A stretch of DNA of 64,000 nucleotides, taken from positions 10,812,814 through 10,876,813 of the forward strand of contig OY821740.1 in the NCBI GenBank assembly GCA_963682055.1, in the 5' to 3' direction. The notes beneath the pieces were generated by a model. The model was not told where the DNA came from, did not search any database, and saw nothing but the letters and a program-made list of their open reading frames with translations. The DNA comes from Primula veris (Eukaryota; Streptophyta; Magnoliopsida; Ericales; Primulaceae). The stretch's first letter is position 1. The number at the start of each line of letters is the position of its first letter. Shown piece by piece: positions 21,013-33,752 of the stretch. A program made the translations under genes and the position numbers.

Positions 21013-24000
21013 TCAAACCTCTCCCTTACTTCCTTTAAGATTGATAACAGAAAGCTCTTGTTCCACGAATTCTCCAGCACAAAGGGGAGGGTATTCGCTC
21101 GCATGGGGTGACTCGGCAAAGTGGCCGAGAGGCTTTAGCACAGCATCCGATGCTATGTGTGCAAATAACTATTGAAGAGAATAAAATTTCATCAAATAGA
21201 GAAATCGGAGAGGTTAAAGAATGACATAATTAGCGTAACTCAATATTTCATCAAATATAGAAATCGGAAAGGAAAAAAATGACATAATTAGCGTAACTTA
21301 CTGTTGAGGACACTCTCCAGAGGCTGCGGTTCTGCTCTGATGCTCTATTAATCGCATCAATTGTCCGATTAGTTACAACAACCTCATGCATGCCAGCTGT
21401 GCAATCTCCACCAGTTAACCATTCTATCTGCAATTAATGCCATTGTTAAGATATACTTCATATTCAACAATTTATAAACGAGTGCCTGAATATATATTTG
21501 ATCTGAAGTCTCACTTTCGTCTGGAGCATTAGCAACAAATCCAAAATACGATGTTAGATGTGAAGAAAAAAACTTACTAACTTTTTATGAACTAAAAATA
21601 CCATCCATGTGAAGACTATCAAAGTTTTCTCCTTTTTTTCTTTTCTTTTTGGTATACTATTTCTATTAAACGACATAGAGAAGCTTCATCAAACAGTCAA
21701 AACAAGAAAGTAAAAAAAAAAATTGTACCAACTCCAGCTTCTCATAGTTTCTGCACACAAAAGGTGGTTTATGTGGTAGTAAGCCCACACTCTAAATTTT
21801 GGAGTAACTTGTTATACTAATATCTTCGTCACTACTTGTTCAAGTATAAGCATATTAATCTCGGCACCAGAGGAAGATTTTTCAAGGTAGTCTTGTTATT
21901 CCAGGAAAACAACAAGTTTCTTTCTTAATAGACACTGAATTAACTAAAAGAATGGCAAAAGTAGAAACCACATTTTCATACAGAAAAATATAAAAATTTA
22001 ATGCTGAGCCCAACAAAATACAAACTTATCATCAATTTAAGGGAAAAAATATGTTTTTACCTGTTTTCCAGCCTGGATTAGAAGACATCCCAAAGGGACT
22101 TTAACCTCCATCTTCCGCCCATTTTTGAGCCAAATATTTAGACCAGGAAATCTACTTCTGCCGTGAATTGTGAGAAAATTAAGGTCATAGTGATATCCTG
22201 CGAATACAACACCTTCCTGGCCATAGCGTTTAAGGTCGCTCCCTGTCGGTGCAAGCAAATGAGGACCCTGAGATCCATCAAAACAATTTTATGATCAAAC
22301 AATAACCCCAAAGTTCAACCATTCCGGGAGAGAAGGGAAAAAATTAATAGGCGAACATGAATAATGATTTAAGTAAGGATCAAAACAAGATACACTAAAA
22401 AGTACAGGAGAACATGAACAAGATAGCAAGGGTGATGTAACATAACTAACATTACGAGTGACCAAGTATCACAAGATATTTGATTTCAAAATTTGCCACA
22501 CTGTGACACTATTGACCAAAAGTATTGGTCATGTCATCATGTGTAGGAAATACATTCCCAATTCTTATGTTTCTTGGCTTCTGAGAGCCTAGTAGATATG
22601 TAAACTAAAACGAGAACAAACAACAAAACCATGGACTATTTTGTATCCAAAAAGTAGAGAACGTTTGGAACTCTGAAGGGGAAAGATAGGGAAAATTTCT
22701 TTGTTATATGAAGTGTTTTGTATCCTTTTTTGCAGTAATAATAAAACAAGAAGACCAGCTAACTACAGCAGCAACACGTGGCTAACCACAAAGAGAAAAT
22801 AATAGCATATGATAATATGCAGATAAGCAATCAAAACAAAGTCACAACAGAGAAATGGAATAGCCAACAGAGAACAATTACCTGTTTCATTAGAGAAGTG
22901 AAAGCATCCGGTGACAAGCCAAACCCAATGGCCGCCATTTCTGCAACTGCCTACTCCAGCAAAAAGAAATGTAACAATCAGTACACGAGAATGAGCTTGC
23001 TAAAAGTGAGAGATTGTGCTGGTGTAACTTAACCTCTACAGCTGATATCATCTTCTGCCCCCACACATCCATGGTGTCCTTCCATTCGGTAAATCCTTCA
23101 GGTATGACTGGCTCGGCATTGAGTTCCTACATGCAAAATCTTACTTTAAAAATCATTAAAAAAGAAGAAGAGACAATGCCATATTAAAGAGCATCAACAA
23201 GATGGATGATATAGCAAAGAAAGAGAACCTGAAAGCGGGTATTAGAGGGTCGAGGACCAACTCTCCACATGTATCGCCACTTTGGATCTGGTCCCCTAGG
23301 TGTCAAAGGCTTGTACTCTTTGGGCATTGCCCTTAACTTTTCCTGTATTTCCTCATCAACTAAGCTACGTGGAACTTCTACGCCTTCAGGCGTTACCCCA
23401 ACCTATTATCAATTTAAAAGTTAGAGCAGAAATTAAATTAAAACTTCACTTAATTTCATGACGAAAAGGATGTGTGTTAAGTCTAAAGGAAACCGTATTA
23501 AACCTTACCAAAGTGGAAAAGAACTTGTTTAGGTTGCAAATTTTATCATATATTACGTTCGGCAAGTGATTAACATAATTGTATGAACACAGAAACACAT
23601 GTCATAGTAATCACGGACTAAAAAGGTGCACAAGATTGTTCTAAAAGAAGAGCATGAGGCCTTATTTACTCCAGCAGTCAATAATAAATAAAAAAGGCAA
23701 ACTGTAGTTAAAAAAGAAAGTGGGTTTAACTAATACATAAGATAAACTTTCACTTTACATTCAAGGAGGTATTAGGTGAACTGAAGCAATTGGCAACAAA
23801 CCATGACAATCAATGAAAATTCTACCATTCTCATACCATCAACATCGTCAATAAAAGATATATTTACCACAGCAGACGGGCTATTCCTTGGAAGAAAATC
23901 CAAATCCAGCTCCGCTTCCAAAAGTACACACATCTAAAGTCAATCACAATCGGAAACAAACTTCTATCCAAAGTTTCTACTGTTAACTAAAATGTTTGTT

Positions 24001-25555
24001 TGACACATCGCGAACAAATATACTTTTTGAGCTGGATAATTATTCCATTCTTCAAGTATCCCAGTTGATAGTGTCGGGAAAAAAATAAAATTACTGGCTC
24101 CAGACTAGATTTTATTGGCTAGATTCATTCCATTCCATTCTGAAGGATCGAAAAAGATACCTTTTTGACTCAAACGGTACAAAACAAACAAACCTTAGGA
24201 AACACGAATTTTACATCTTTTCCTCATATTCAGCAATCCAATTGCAAGCACAACTAACTTTAAAAAAATATATATCATTTGTGAAAATATATCTAGCAGA
24301 CCAAGGATGATGTATGTTTTATATGCATAGAAAAAGATACAGTACAGGCCAATTTTGAGGATGTTGAATATGAAACTGATTTAAAACGTTTTCCTCCCAT
24401 TGTTCCCCATCTTCATACATTTAGCACTCAAACAACAATTATACAAAAAAAATATATAGATACATAATGACTTTCTACTGACAATTTAAATTTTTTATCA
24501 CCAGCCTTTCAAATTTGAGGCAGTTAATAGTTGAATCCTGAGTTTCAGCTAGATCATGTACATGTACAGTTTTATATGTCTAGCACTACTCGGTAGTCAG
24601 TTCAAACAACAACAAAAGCAATTCATCGTACAATACACATTTTTTTCAATTTTGTACCTTATCCATCAATTGATTAACATAAACTAAGTAATTTTGGTAG
24701 TTAAAGGTACTAAATTGAAAAAGTGTACTTTACACGGTATTAAACAGTTTAAATCCCGAGGAGATGGCGGTGAATACATAATTGCCACATCACTTTTTTT
24801 TTAAGCGATTGACAATAAAGGATACTAAATTGAGTAGTTTTGATAGTCGAAGGCACTAAATTAGATAGTAATTTTTTTATAGCATAAGGTACTAAATTGA
24901 AAAAAATGGTATTGTGCAAAGGTATTAAAAACTGTTTGTTTAAATCCCATAGAATTAGAAAGAAATAAAACACAATGATGAAACAAATACACTAAGCCAG
25001 TAAGACAGTAATTCACTACAAAAAAAATGTTAAAATAATGACAGGAATTGTGACGCCTTTTTTTGTTACGAGCTTATAATTAGCTACAGCTTTTGTGACA
25101 GTTTTTTAAATTTGTGACAGCTTTTGACCCTCGCTAGATCAACATTATTTTATAGTGATTATAGATACGTCATTGCCACGATACTTTTTGGTAAGGAAAT
25201 GAGGAGGAGGATACTAAATTGAGTGAATTTGATAGTCGAAGATACTAAATTGAAAAGGCATAGAATTAGAAAGAAAGAAAGTAATTAAAAAAGTGAGTGC
25301 CTGGTAATGTAAATGGGGTCGTTCCTGTAACCGCTTAAACTCGGAAGGCTGTTCGAAGTATTTTTCCATCATATCGATAAACCGATCGTTATCTTGGACG
25401 GAACAACGTGGGTCTTTCACTAACAGTGCTCCCGTCTCCGTTAGACTTCTGCTAATTTTGTAACATAGGTTGTTAAGATTCTCCTGATCTGATGATCCCA
25501 CGGTGGTCGATTTGTTTAAGTATGTTGATAGATCTATCACCGTTAACTCATCCAT
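21013..25555 (-). CDS. 2-oxoglutarate/Fe(II)-type oxygenase, isopenicillin-N-synthase-like fold
   Basis: Seven exons give 359 aa: 25301-25555, 23229-23402, 23034-23126, 22882-22950, 22061-22267, 21302-21427 and 21013-21168, all in phase 0. The iron triad is His223-X-Asp225 (GYHYDLNFLTIHGRSRFPG) with His280 (AGMHEVVV), and Arg304-X-Ser306 (LWRVSS) is the usual 2-oxoglutarate contact. The N-terminus is the DIOX_N-type region (ETGALLVKDPRC, FIDMMEKYFEQPSEFKRLQERP). Sequences of this kind are strongly conserved in plants and other eukaryotes, but the substrate is unknown to me. Intron 1 (25300 to 23403) would begin with GC rather than GT; no usable GT is nearby. Intron 1 also carries a CACTA-derived MITE. 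The protein ends in NLKGSKGEV. Confidence 0.88.
24676..25256. repeat. Cluster of short TACTAAATTGAA-type repeats
   Basis: The phrase GGTACTAAATTGA or GATACTAAATTGA recurs at about 24706, 24820, 24890, 25211 and 25243, with GGTATTAAA variants between. The cluster surrounds the CACTA MITE and is probably decayed, nested repeat sequence. Confidence 0.5.
25014..25157. mobile_element. CACTA-derived MITE, 144 bp, in oxygenase intron 1
   Basis: Begins CACTACAAAAAAAATG and ends CATTATTTTATAGTG, with ATT on both sides (25011-25013, 25158-25160), the 3-bp duplication expected for CACTA (En/Spm) transposons. The interior shares GTTACGAGCTTAT, TTGTGACAG and CATTATTTT phrases with the element at 47933-48126, so they are one family. 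Confidence 0.88.
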
Positions 25556-26224
25556 CTTTTATATTCACTCTCGTTTTTTTGGATTTGTGTTTAGAGGGAA
25601 AAAAACAGGAGAAATTAGTGGGTCGTGGCGGGATGAAGGGAGATTATATTTCGCTATTTTATACTGTAAATTAAAGGCAAGTAACGCTACGGAATTAGAG
25701 TAATATTATAATTAATTTTAACAAAATATAATTAAAAAAAAAGTATGTTAAAACTAAATATAAATACAACCTTGAGGAGATTGATGGGGATATCGTAAGA
25801 TCCGATAGTCTCTATTTAGCTTCCCTATGGCCAAACTGGTCCGACCGTTCTTCAGGTCCATCAGATTTGTCATTTATATGTTTCATGCTTAGATAGAAAG
25901 TTAGAACCAAAGTTTAGTCCGATAAGAACCAAATAAAAGATGATGATTCCTATAATACACTACTAGCTCATACACTCACTTTTGATTCTCACGGTATAAT
26001 AGTCATTTATTTCTTGAATAAAAAGATCATAGCTAGTTTGAATTTTGAGAATTTTATTTTCCAAACGTTACATCTATTCTCACATAGAATTAGTGAATGA
26101 TTTAAGCTTCTTGCTTTTTTTCCTAGTGTTTCCTGCGATTGTATTTAATATTAGCTCGAATGCAACATGTTGATGTTGCTAAAGCATCATATTTATGCGT
26201 TGTTGTTATTATGAAGTTTTTCTT

Positions 26225-26500
26225 TTACGCGGTACATGAGTTGGACGGTATACAGTTTCGTTGTCCAAAAACTTATTAAATTGTTATTTTTTTTTTTATA
26301 AATTTTGATTAATATTTATATTTAGGATAGTTTCTACTAGTGTTTTATATTTTTATTTGATTTTTTATTGTGTTGTAATATTTATTTTTAATTTATCAAA
26401 AACTAATTTGTCTAATATATAATAAAATTAGAAAAAATAAATTAGTTATTGAAAATATACCATCTAACCCTCAATTTTCTAATCTAACGGTGTATGAATT
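26225..26500. repeat. Dispersed repeat, copy 1 (second copy at 51045-51370)
   Basis: Shares long stretches with 51045-51370: TTTTATATTTTTATTTGA, TTATTGTGTTGTAA, TTTGTCTAATATATAATAAAA and TTAGTTATTGAAAAT occur in the same order. No coding capacity. Probably a non-autonomous element of unknown class. Confidence 0.7.
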
Positions 26501-26900
26501 AACTGGACAATGTACATTCCAAGAAAGGAACGGCACAAAATGGGGACCCGTTATTATTATCCACAAATCACTTCTTAACAATGTGTTTTTGTGCGACCAT
26601 CGATTACAAATTACAATACAGGTTAGTAATTTGGTAGAAATAAGAAAACTTTGATTCAAGAATATGAGGACCAATTGTATACTAAATCTAATATGGTGGA
26701 ACTAAGCACAATTAAGCAAAGAGTTGGGTACTTTATGAATCTAGAAATTATATGATATTGTGCCACGTAGACAATTCTCTGTCATCAAACGAGCGATGGA
26801 TAAATACACCCCGGATATTAAAAACGTGACGCTACTGTGCAATTTATTGAGTGGGCGGGCGGGTGGAACAAGTTTTCTTCTCATCTCATGTTTAAGTAAA

Positions 26901-27248
26901 GGGGAGGATATATGAACATCATGAAAAACACTTAAATAGACATTTTTTTGTAAAAACGCTCCAAATCAATATTTGGTTAATGCAAATCTCCATTGTTTCA
27001 CGACGGGAACACAAATATGTTTCTTGTTTTTTTTTCCGAGATGTATAATGACATGTTTTCGAAATTATGGTAAAATTTAAAAATTCAAAACATGTCATTA
27101 TACATCTCAGAAAAAAAAAAACAAGACGCATATTTGTGTTCCCGTCGTGAAACCATGGAGATTTGCATTAACCAAATCTTGATTTGGAGCGTTTTTACAA
27201 AAAAATGTCTAGTTGGGTGTTTTTCATGATGTCCATATAACATTTCCC
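26901..27248. mobile_element. Foldback Mutator-like MITE, 348 bp
   Basis: Two arms of about 155 bp (26901-27055 and 27089-27248) are near-perfect inverted copies; shared phrases include CATCATGAAAAACAC, TAAAAACGCTCCAAATCAA and CACGACGGGAACACAAATATG. They are separated by about 33 bases. A perfect 9-bp duplication, TTAAGTAAA, flanks it (26892-26900 and 27249-27257), the size typical of Mutator superfamily insertions. Transcription through it would give a long hairpin RNA. Confidence 0.9.
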
Positions 27249-27257
27249 TTAAGTAAA

Positions 27258-29394
27258 ATATCCAAAATATATTGGTATATTTATTGTAATATTTGTTTGT
27301 TTTACATTGGCACGTTATTGTGGCCAACCTAACATTTGTTAATTCCTGTATATTACTTTAAGTCTTTTCTCCTCACATTTTTGTGTTTTATATTATTATG
27401 ATTTTCGGATGTGTGAGCTTTCATTCATACATTTCGGTATAGATAACAAACGTATAAAGTGTAAGGGAACCTAAATATAGGGCGTAACAAAAATGAAAAA
27501 ACCGAATAATTAGTTGTAAAATAGGAGTAATCAAAACGGGACGTAGAAAGTATGAGCTCAGAATCACAAAACAAGAAACAAGTTCTTTAAAAGCAGAGAC
27601 GAGTTAGAGCATCTATATTAAACAAACTAAATTTACTAACTAAATGTTGACAACTCGGCAATAAAAGATACTCCTAACTTATATCAATAACTATTAGTTT
27701 TAATTTCAACTTTTGTTCTACATTAGACATACTATTTTTGCGAAGCATTAATATATATATTTTTTTTAAAAACTTTCACGGTAGTTTGAATAATGATTTA
27801 AACATATTATGAATAAACAAATCATTCAAACTCATTATAAAAGTCACGTCCGCTCGCCAAATGCCTTATAACATTTTGCATTGACTCTGTAATCTGACAC
27901 TAACTAGTGACTTTAGATGGTAGTTTATATAGTTCAATGTGAATGAAAACGCACTATTTTGTTAAAATAATTCTAAAAACCGACACTAACAGATAATTTA
28001 TATAATAGCTCTTATATGGGAATTGGGAACGGAGTAACTTCTTTGCGCTATGATACAATTGTTAAACTTAACCAAATGTCCAATACTCCAAATTCGATTT
28101 GCACATCTTAACATGAAAAACTATATTATTCTGATAGAACATAAAAATTGAACCCGAATATATCTATTCGGGTACGAATCAACCCACCCATCATAGAGGG
28201 GTATCCGATCCTTGAATGGGCTATCACATGCCTTTCTTTGAGAATAAGAATAGATATCACTAAATGCCCAAGCCCACTTAACTAGTGACCCATGTCTGAG
28301 ACATCCTTTGAGATTAAGACATTTGTCAACATACTAAAAGAGATAGTTGCCTATAAATAGCCAACTATCCCCCTAAAAAAGGACCAGAAAATCTATTCAA
28401 AAAATATAGAGAAGTAGAGAAAAGAGAGAAACTAGCCAAAAGCTTGTGCATCAAGACATAAACCGAACATAGAAATAACCGAGTACCGAAGAAGAAGGAG
28501 AAAGATCAAGATGAGAGATTAAATAGTTAAGTCGAGCATGATTGTTACAAGAAAATTGTAATCCGATCAACGGCAATTGCCGAATAATAATAAAAACTCC
28601 GAATTGTTCACCATTTATTATATATTTAATATAATATTATTGTTGAAAAACCTAACGCCACCGCCAAAAGTTATGGTTTTATCATATTCTGACTACAGTT
28701 CCGAATTGGGTTAGATCGGCATTATCAATTTGAAAGGTTTCCTAATGTTCCACACAGACTAAATAAACATTGCAATGGTCCTCATAAACAGAAATTTAAC
28801 AGTAAAGATACACAAAAATTTGGAGAAAAATTAACTGAGTTTGTCGTACTGTGCAACGGATTTTAAGTTTATTGAATATTGTATACAGCAACGACACGTG
28901 CTCAAATTAAAAGAGAAGAAAAAGTAAAATAAAATAAAATAAAAAAGTATTTATTTAGGTACTAGTAATCAATCAATCACATCCTTTTTTTAATACTACC
29001 ATACTATTGCAATTCATTATGAAGGAATTTACCAAGCAGTCATATATAATACGGTATGAATATGATTAACTGTTATACAAATAAATGTGAATATGTGATT
29101 ACTGATGAGATAAAGATTAAACAGTATATGTATTAAATTTTAGTCGGGAAAGGAAGAATGAATACAGATCCAATTAAATTGAAAAACTTAATTATAAAGA
29201 GAGAGTTGTTAAATTACTAATTAAATAGAGAATTTCCCAATATGATACACAAAAATATGCAGATTGATCAAATAGGCATAAAAATATCATAATCAAATTT
29301 TAGTAATTTTCACATTTCTAAATATCCTAACCAAGAAGTATGCAGCAAAGATAAACATAAAGAAAATCCATCAATTAAAACTTTAAACAGAGAC
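27258..29394. other. Non-coding spacer with an LTR-like promoter block
   Basis: No gene is supported. Around 28150-28700 the sequence has a TATA-like CTATAAATAG at 28352-28361 followed by an A-rich leader-like stretch, reminiscent of a retrotransposon LTR, but no TG...CA ends with a duplication could be matched. Confidence 0.4.
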
Positions 29395-29662
29395 TTACCA
29401 TTCATAACTTAAAAGCTGATAACAACCAAACAAGCAACAACACTAACTTCACTAAAAAACCAGACTCCAAATACTAACTTCTTAGTTCTTACATAAACAC
29501 ACCCCAGAATTAAGTTCTTACACAAACACAACCCAGATTTTAAAACACAACATATCCCCCCACTACTAAGCCATCTCCCCCCTAATCCTCCTAGCAAGCT
29601 GGATATCTTTCGACAAATCGTAACCCTCTTCGCTTGAATAGCACACAGATTTGTATCCTAAA
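29395..29662 (-). pseudogene. Histone H3 3'-end fragment with duplicated 3' flank
   Basis: 29566-29662 matches the last ~32 codons of the H3 gene at 30536 on the same strand (CTCCTAGCAAGCTGGATATC, ACCCTCTTCGC.TGAAT.GCACACAGAT), including the stop, with several substitutions and a one-base deletion. 29395-29565 matches the 3' flank of the gene (AGCTGATAACAACCAAACAAG, TTCTTACATAAACA..CCCCAGAATTAA). The N-terminal three quarters are absent, so it cannot make a histone. It is a partial segmental duplicate, offset about 970 bp. Confidence 0.85.
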
Positions 29663-29686
29663 ACAGCGCTATTGAATTAACAAACA

Positions 29687-29830
29687 TACTCCATCCGTTC
29701 CCAATTAATTGTCGTCTACAAAATTACATGCAATTTTGACCGGCCAATAAGTTGTATCAAAATTGTCGAAATGAAAATTTTCAAAAGTTTATCATGTAGT
29801 TCAAACAATAAACGTAAAAGAGAGAGTTGT
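29687..29830. mobile_element. Truncated Stowaway-like MITE
   Basis: Starts ACTCCATCCGTTCCCAATTAATTGTCGT, the usual Stowaway terminal motif, and continues with typical internal phrases (GCAATTTTGACCGG, AAATTGTCGAAATGAAAATTT). The matching right end is missing. It lies between the H3 fragment and the H3 gene. Confidence 0.6.
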
Positions 29831-30535
29831 CAATTAAATAATTAAATAGGGACCTTCCTGAAACATGTGTAAACTCTATACACACACAAAAAAGGCAGAT
29901 TAGATATTTATAAATTGACACATACTCCATAATACTTAATCTCATAAAGTTTAATTTGACCTCAATAGTCAAATTTCAGCAATCTACAGAATTTTAAATA
30001 ATGTAAGTGATAATGCTCCATACAAAACAGCAACTAAGCATGATTAAAGCAAACAATTAACATTAACTAATTTATAAATAATCATAACAGAAATGAAAAT
30101 TAAAGTTCAATTTTAATCGGGAAAAAAGCATCAATTTAACAGATCCAATTAAATTAACAAGAAAAAAAGACAACTACCGAAAGATTGAATATACATAGAT
30201 CACACAATAATAGGCAGATTAGATACTGGTAAACTGTAATATTAAATCTCATTACGTTTTATTTGATCTTATATTCCTATTTCCACAATCATCACATTTC
30301 TACATAAACTACCAATCCTAGCAGAAATCAGCAAAAAAAAATAAAATAAAAAAAGTAAATAAATAACATTAAACATAGTTTTTCATTGATAACTTAATAG
30401 CTGATAACAACCAAACAAGAACCACAACCAACTTTCCGAAACCATTAAACACTAATTCACCACAAACCCCAAATTACAAACTTTCTTACATAAACAGACC
30501 CCAGAATTAAAAACATAACAAAATAAGCCCACCCA

Positions 30536-30949
<414 letters not shown>

Positions 30950-31046
30950 TTAAATTAAATGATATAGATATGAAGATAGATTATAGATATAGAGATTAAA
31001 TGTGTTTATATATTGATTTGAGATTATGAATTATTGACTTTGAGAG

Positions 31047-31435
31047 TGGGGAGTTATATAGGCGGTGGGTTTTGGAGATGTGTATTGTGAGCCGTTGGAT
31101 TTGTTTTGATCTAACGGTGGATATTTGAGAAATGGTAAGGATCCGTGGGTTTGTGTTTTGGCGAATAAGGGAATGACACGTGGGGATATTGCTGGCGGTA
31201 AATGAAATTTTGGAGATATTTGTATTTTATATTGGCGGTGGTTTTTGAAATTTTGGGATGTGTTTTTGAAAGTGATTGTGGGCCGTTGGATTTGTGAGTA
31301 ATGGACGGTGGGGATTTGGGAAAGTGGGTGAGTTCGGATTGCTATCCTCGTGATGGTGTTTTGGACGAATGAAGAAGTGACACGTGGTGTTTCTATTAGC
31401 GCTTACTGAAAATTGAATGAAATTTGAGTTGCGGT
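31047..31435 (-). promoter_or_regulatory. H3 promoter with an internal ~175-bp duplication
   Basis: TATATAA read on the minus strand at 31055-31061. Two related blocks, about 31063-31225 and 31236-31435, share on + GCCGTTGGATTTG, ACGGTGG...ATTTG..AAA, GTGTTTTGG, and TGACACGTGG carrying the G-box CACGTG at 31177-31182 and 31381-31386. Block 1 also has CACGGATC (minus strand, about 31138-31145), one base from the plant histone octamer CGCGGATC. Confidence 0.75.
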
Positions 31436-31482
31436 TTCCGCTCAAGGTTCTTCAAGGGGTGTTCAAATATTTTATACATTTA

Positions 31483-31670
31483 GGTGATGTTTGTTTACAT
31501 TATACTAGAATAGTCTATAATTTATAACTAAGTTAATATTAGTAGTATATATCTTCTTATTAACATAAATTATAGTTAGTATTATCTTTTGTATAATGTC
31601 AAATGTAATTTGTGTACACAATGATACTAATAATTATATACCACTTGTTATACCGCAAATAAACATGCAC
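31483..31670. mobile_element. Tourist-like (PIF/Harbinger) MITE, 188 bp
   Basis: Left end GGTGATGTTTGTTTACATTATA and right end, reversed, GTGCATGTTTATTTGCGGTATA, flanked by TTA on both sides (31480-31482, 31671-31673). It lies just upstream of the H3 promoter duplication. Confidence 0.6.
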
Positions 31671-33065
31671 TTAAAAGTTTCGACCAAAAATATTAGTATA
31701 ACGGAAACACGATATCGATGACATAATAGTCATATTAATAAACATAAAATTGTAATTACGAAGCTTTGATTTCATAGAGTTTGAAAAACACGCTTTTGGA
31801 GTATGTAATTAGCCATACTACAAACATATATTGAAATAAACATATCTGCCACAGTAGTGTATTTACGTGTGTATTTTTTTTATCCAGTATATTTGCTTCT
31901 CATGTTTTTTTAAACTTCGTAAATAATATGGTGTTCGATTATCTGCTTTGAATATTCTTTCACAAAATATATTTTAGTAGTTTTATGTATGAGACGTGTC
32001 CGCAAGTTTATAAACGTTGTAAATGATTTACAAAGACATGCATGCCGTCTTCTGTTTTAAATGTGGTTTTTAATTAAAAAAAACTACATTGCTAATAATA
32101 TGGGTAATTCAAATTGTATATAGCAATTGATCGTATATATAATTTTAGAAGAAAATATATGTTTAGTATATTCAACTATCACGCTATTTCGGTTTAATAT
32201 ACTGAACTATAAAAAACACTTGATTAGTGTGTTGAACTACCGGGTTTTTTCAGATTTTTATATATTTCCGTTCAATCAACAAACAAAAACAGTTGAAGTT
32301 ACAAAATTAACCTCATACAACTTTCATAACTTTCACTTTAGTAAATTATTCTTTCATGTTTTTTCATTTTTGTACACTATACTTTCTATATCAAATCTTT
32401 CACTTAATTTATTATTACAAAGATGGTCCTAATAATTGCAAAAAAAAATAAAAAATTCAGTTTTTATATAATATGTTATACCAAAAAAAGTAAAATCATA
32501 TAAATGTGTTTGAAGGGAATTATACTATAAATATTAGTAGTTTATTTTATGGGTTGCACACTTAAAATCCACTTAATATGTAGGGTTTCATAAATGCTTA
32601 ATTAACCACGTTTGTACAAACGAAAATATGTGAAAATCCATATCATGTTCATTTGTACTTGTTATTTGCTTATAATTAAAGGTCTTATTGATATCTTAAT
32701 GAAGGAAAGGGACCTATTTGTGAGTAACTAAACTTATTAAAACTACGGAATGGTCCCTATCTACTTTGAATTTACAAAACCAAGGTCCTTTGAGTTATGG
32801 CTGGATCCGACCACCACCACCGATTGATAATTTATTGTTCGACCTAAACACTGGATAGTGGGATCAAGCTTATATATATTACTCCTAGTAGTGAAGAATC
32901 TTTTTTAATTTATTATTTATTTCTACCAATTGGATCTATATACATGCAGTTTGGAGCCATGTTGTTTTCAAACAGTTACCAATAAACTCTTTTTTGACAT
33001 GTACTATAATAATCAAACTATCTGCCCTATCATTATGAAAAAAAATACGTTTAATATTATCAATA
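31671..33065. other. Non-coding spacer
   Basis: AT-rich. No gene supported. A stretch near 32160-32290 has phrases such as GTATATTCAACTATC and GTGTTGAACTACC in repeated form and looks like decayed MITE material. Confidence 0.5.
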
Positions 33066-33355
33066 TTTAATGATTTAGGTATCGTATTACCAATTTTAAC
33101 ATTTGAAATATCAAACTACGAAATTTGTCATAATTGAAAGACTAACAACATTAAATGACGAAATTACAGTCACTATATCTCATATTTTAGGATCTATTTT
33201 TGATAGACGTTGATAGAAATGCATTCACAATTTGATAAGTAAAAGAATGTGAATGCAATTTATCATTTTGTTTAACGGTATGTCCTCAATTGTGACAAAT
33301 TTCATAGTTTGATACTTCAATTGTTAAAATTGATAGTCTAGTACTTAAATGGTTA
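33066..33355. mobile_element. MITE-like element with ~80-bp inverted arms
   Basis: 33066-33145 and 33275-33355 are inverted copies (ACCAATTTTAACATTTGAAAT, TCAAACTACGAAATTTGTCA against the complement of TGACAAATTTCATAGTTTGA). The central part (GAAATTACAGTCACTATATCT, GGATCTATTTTT) recurs at about 44405-44455, marking a second decayed family member there. The class is not certain. Confidence 0.7.
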
Positions 33356-33752
33356 AACAATACAAAACTTATATTTTTACTGCCATTAGCCCAGCATCAG
33401 TTCCCAAGTTTGTAAATACTGGTCCTCAGATATGTGTGTTTGCATAAAGTATTAAGTATAACATGGAGAATACAATGTAAGAAGAAACATAACCATTTTT
33501 GGGAAACATCCCTTTCCCATTACAAATGAATAATATCCCAATATATGTACAGTACGACAATAATCACTTTATATGGTCTATAAATGATATGTTCCTGGTT
33601 TCAAATAAGTACCAAAAACTTTTAAAACGAAACAGCTCAAACTCTACTACTATCCGTGCAAAATCTCCAAGCTACAAGAATTAATTTTTTCATTTCCTTA
33701 TGCTGTCATATGGCGAATTACTATAAAAAAAAAAGTGCTCATACAGCAATCA

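Noticed and set aside
26919..27327. Cysteine-rich-looking minus-strand frames near 27 kb
   Set aside because: Both are translations of the inverted-repeat arms of the foldback element.
28150..28870. Possible second LTR or retrotransposon promoter
   Set aside because: There is a TATA-like CTATAAATAG and a leader-like stretch, but no matched TG...CA ends or target duplication were found.
29409..29597. 62-codon Gly/Leu-rich minus-strand frame
   Set aside because: It reads the duplicated H3 3' end in a wrong frame.
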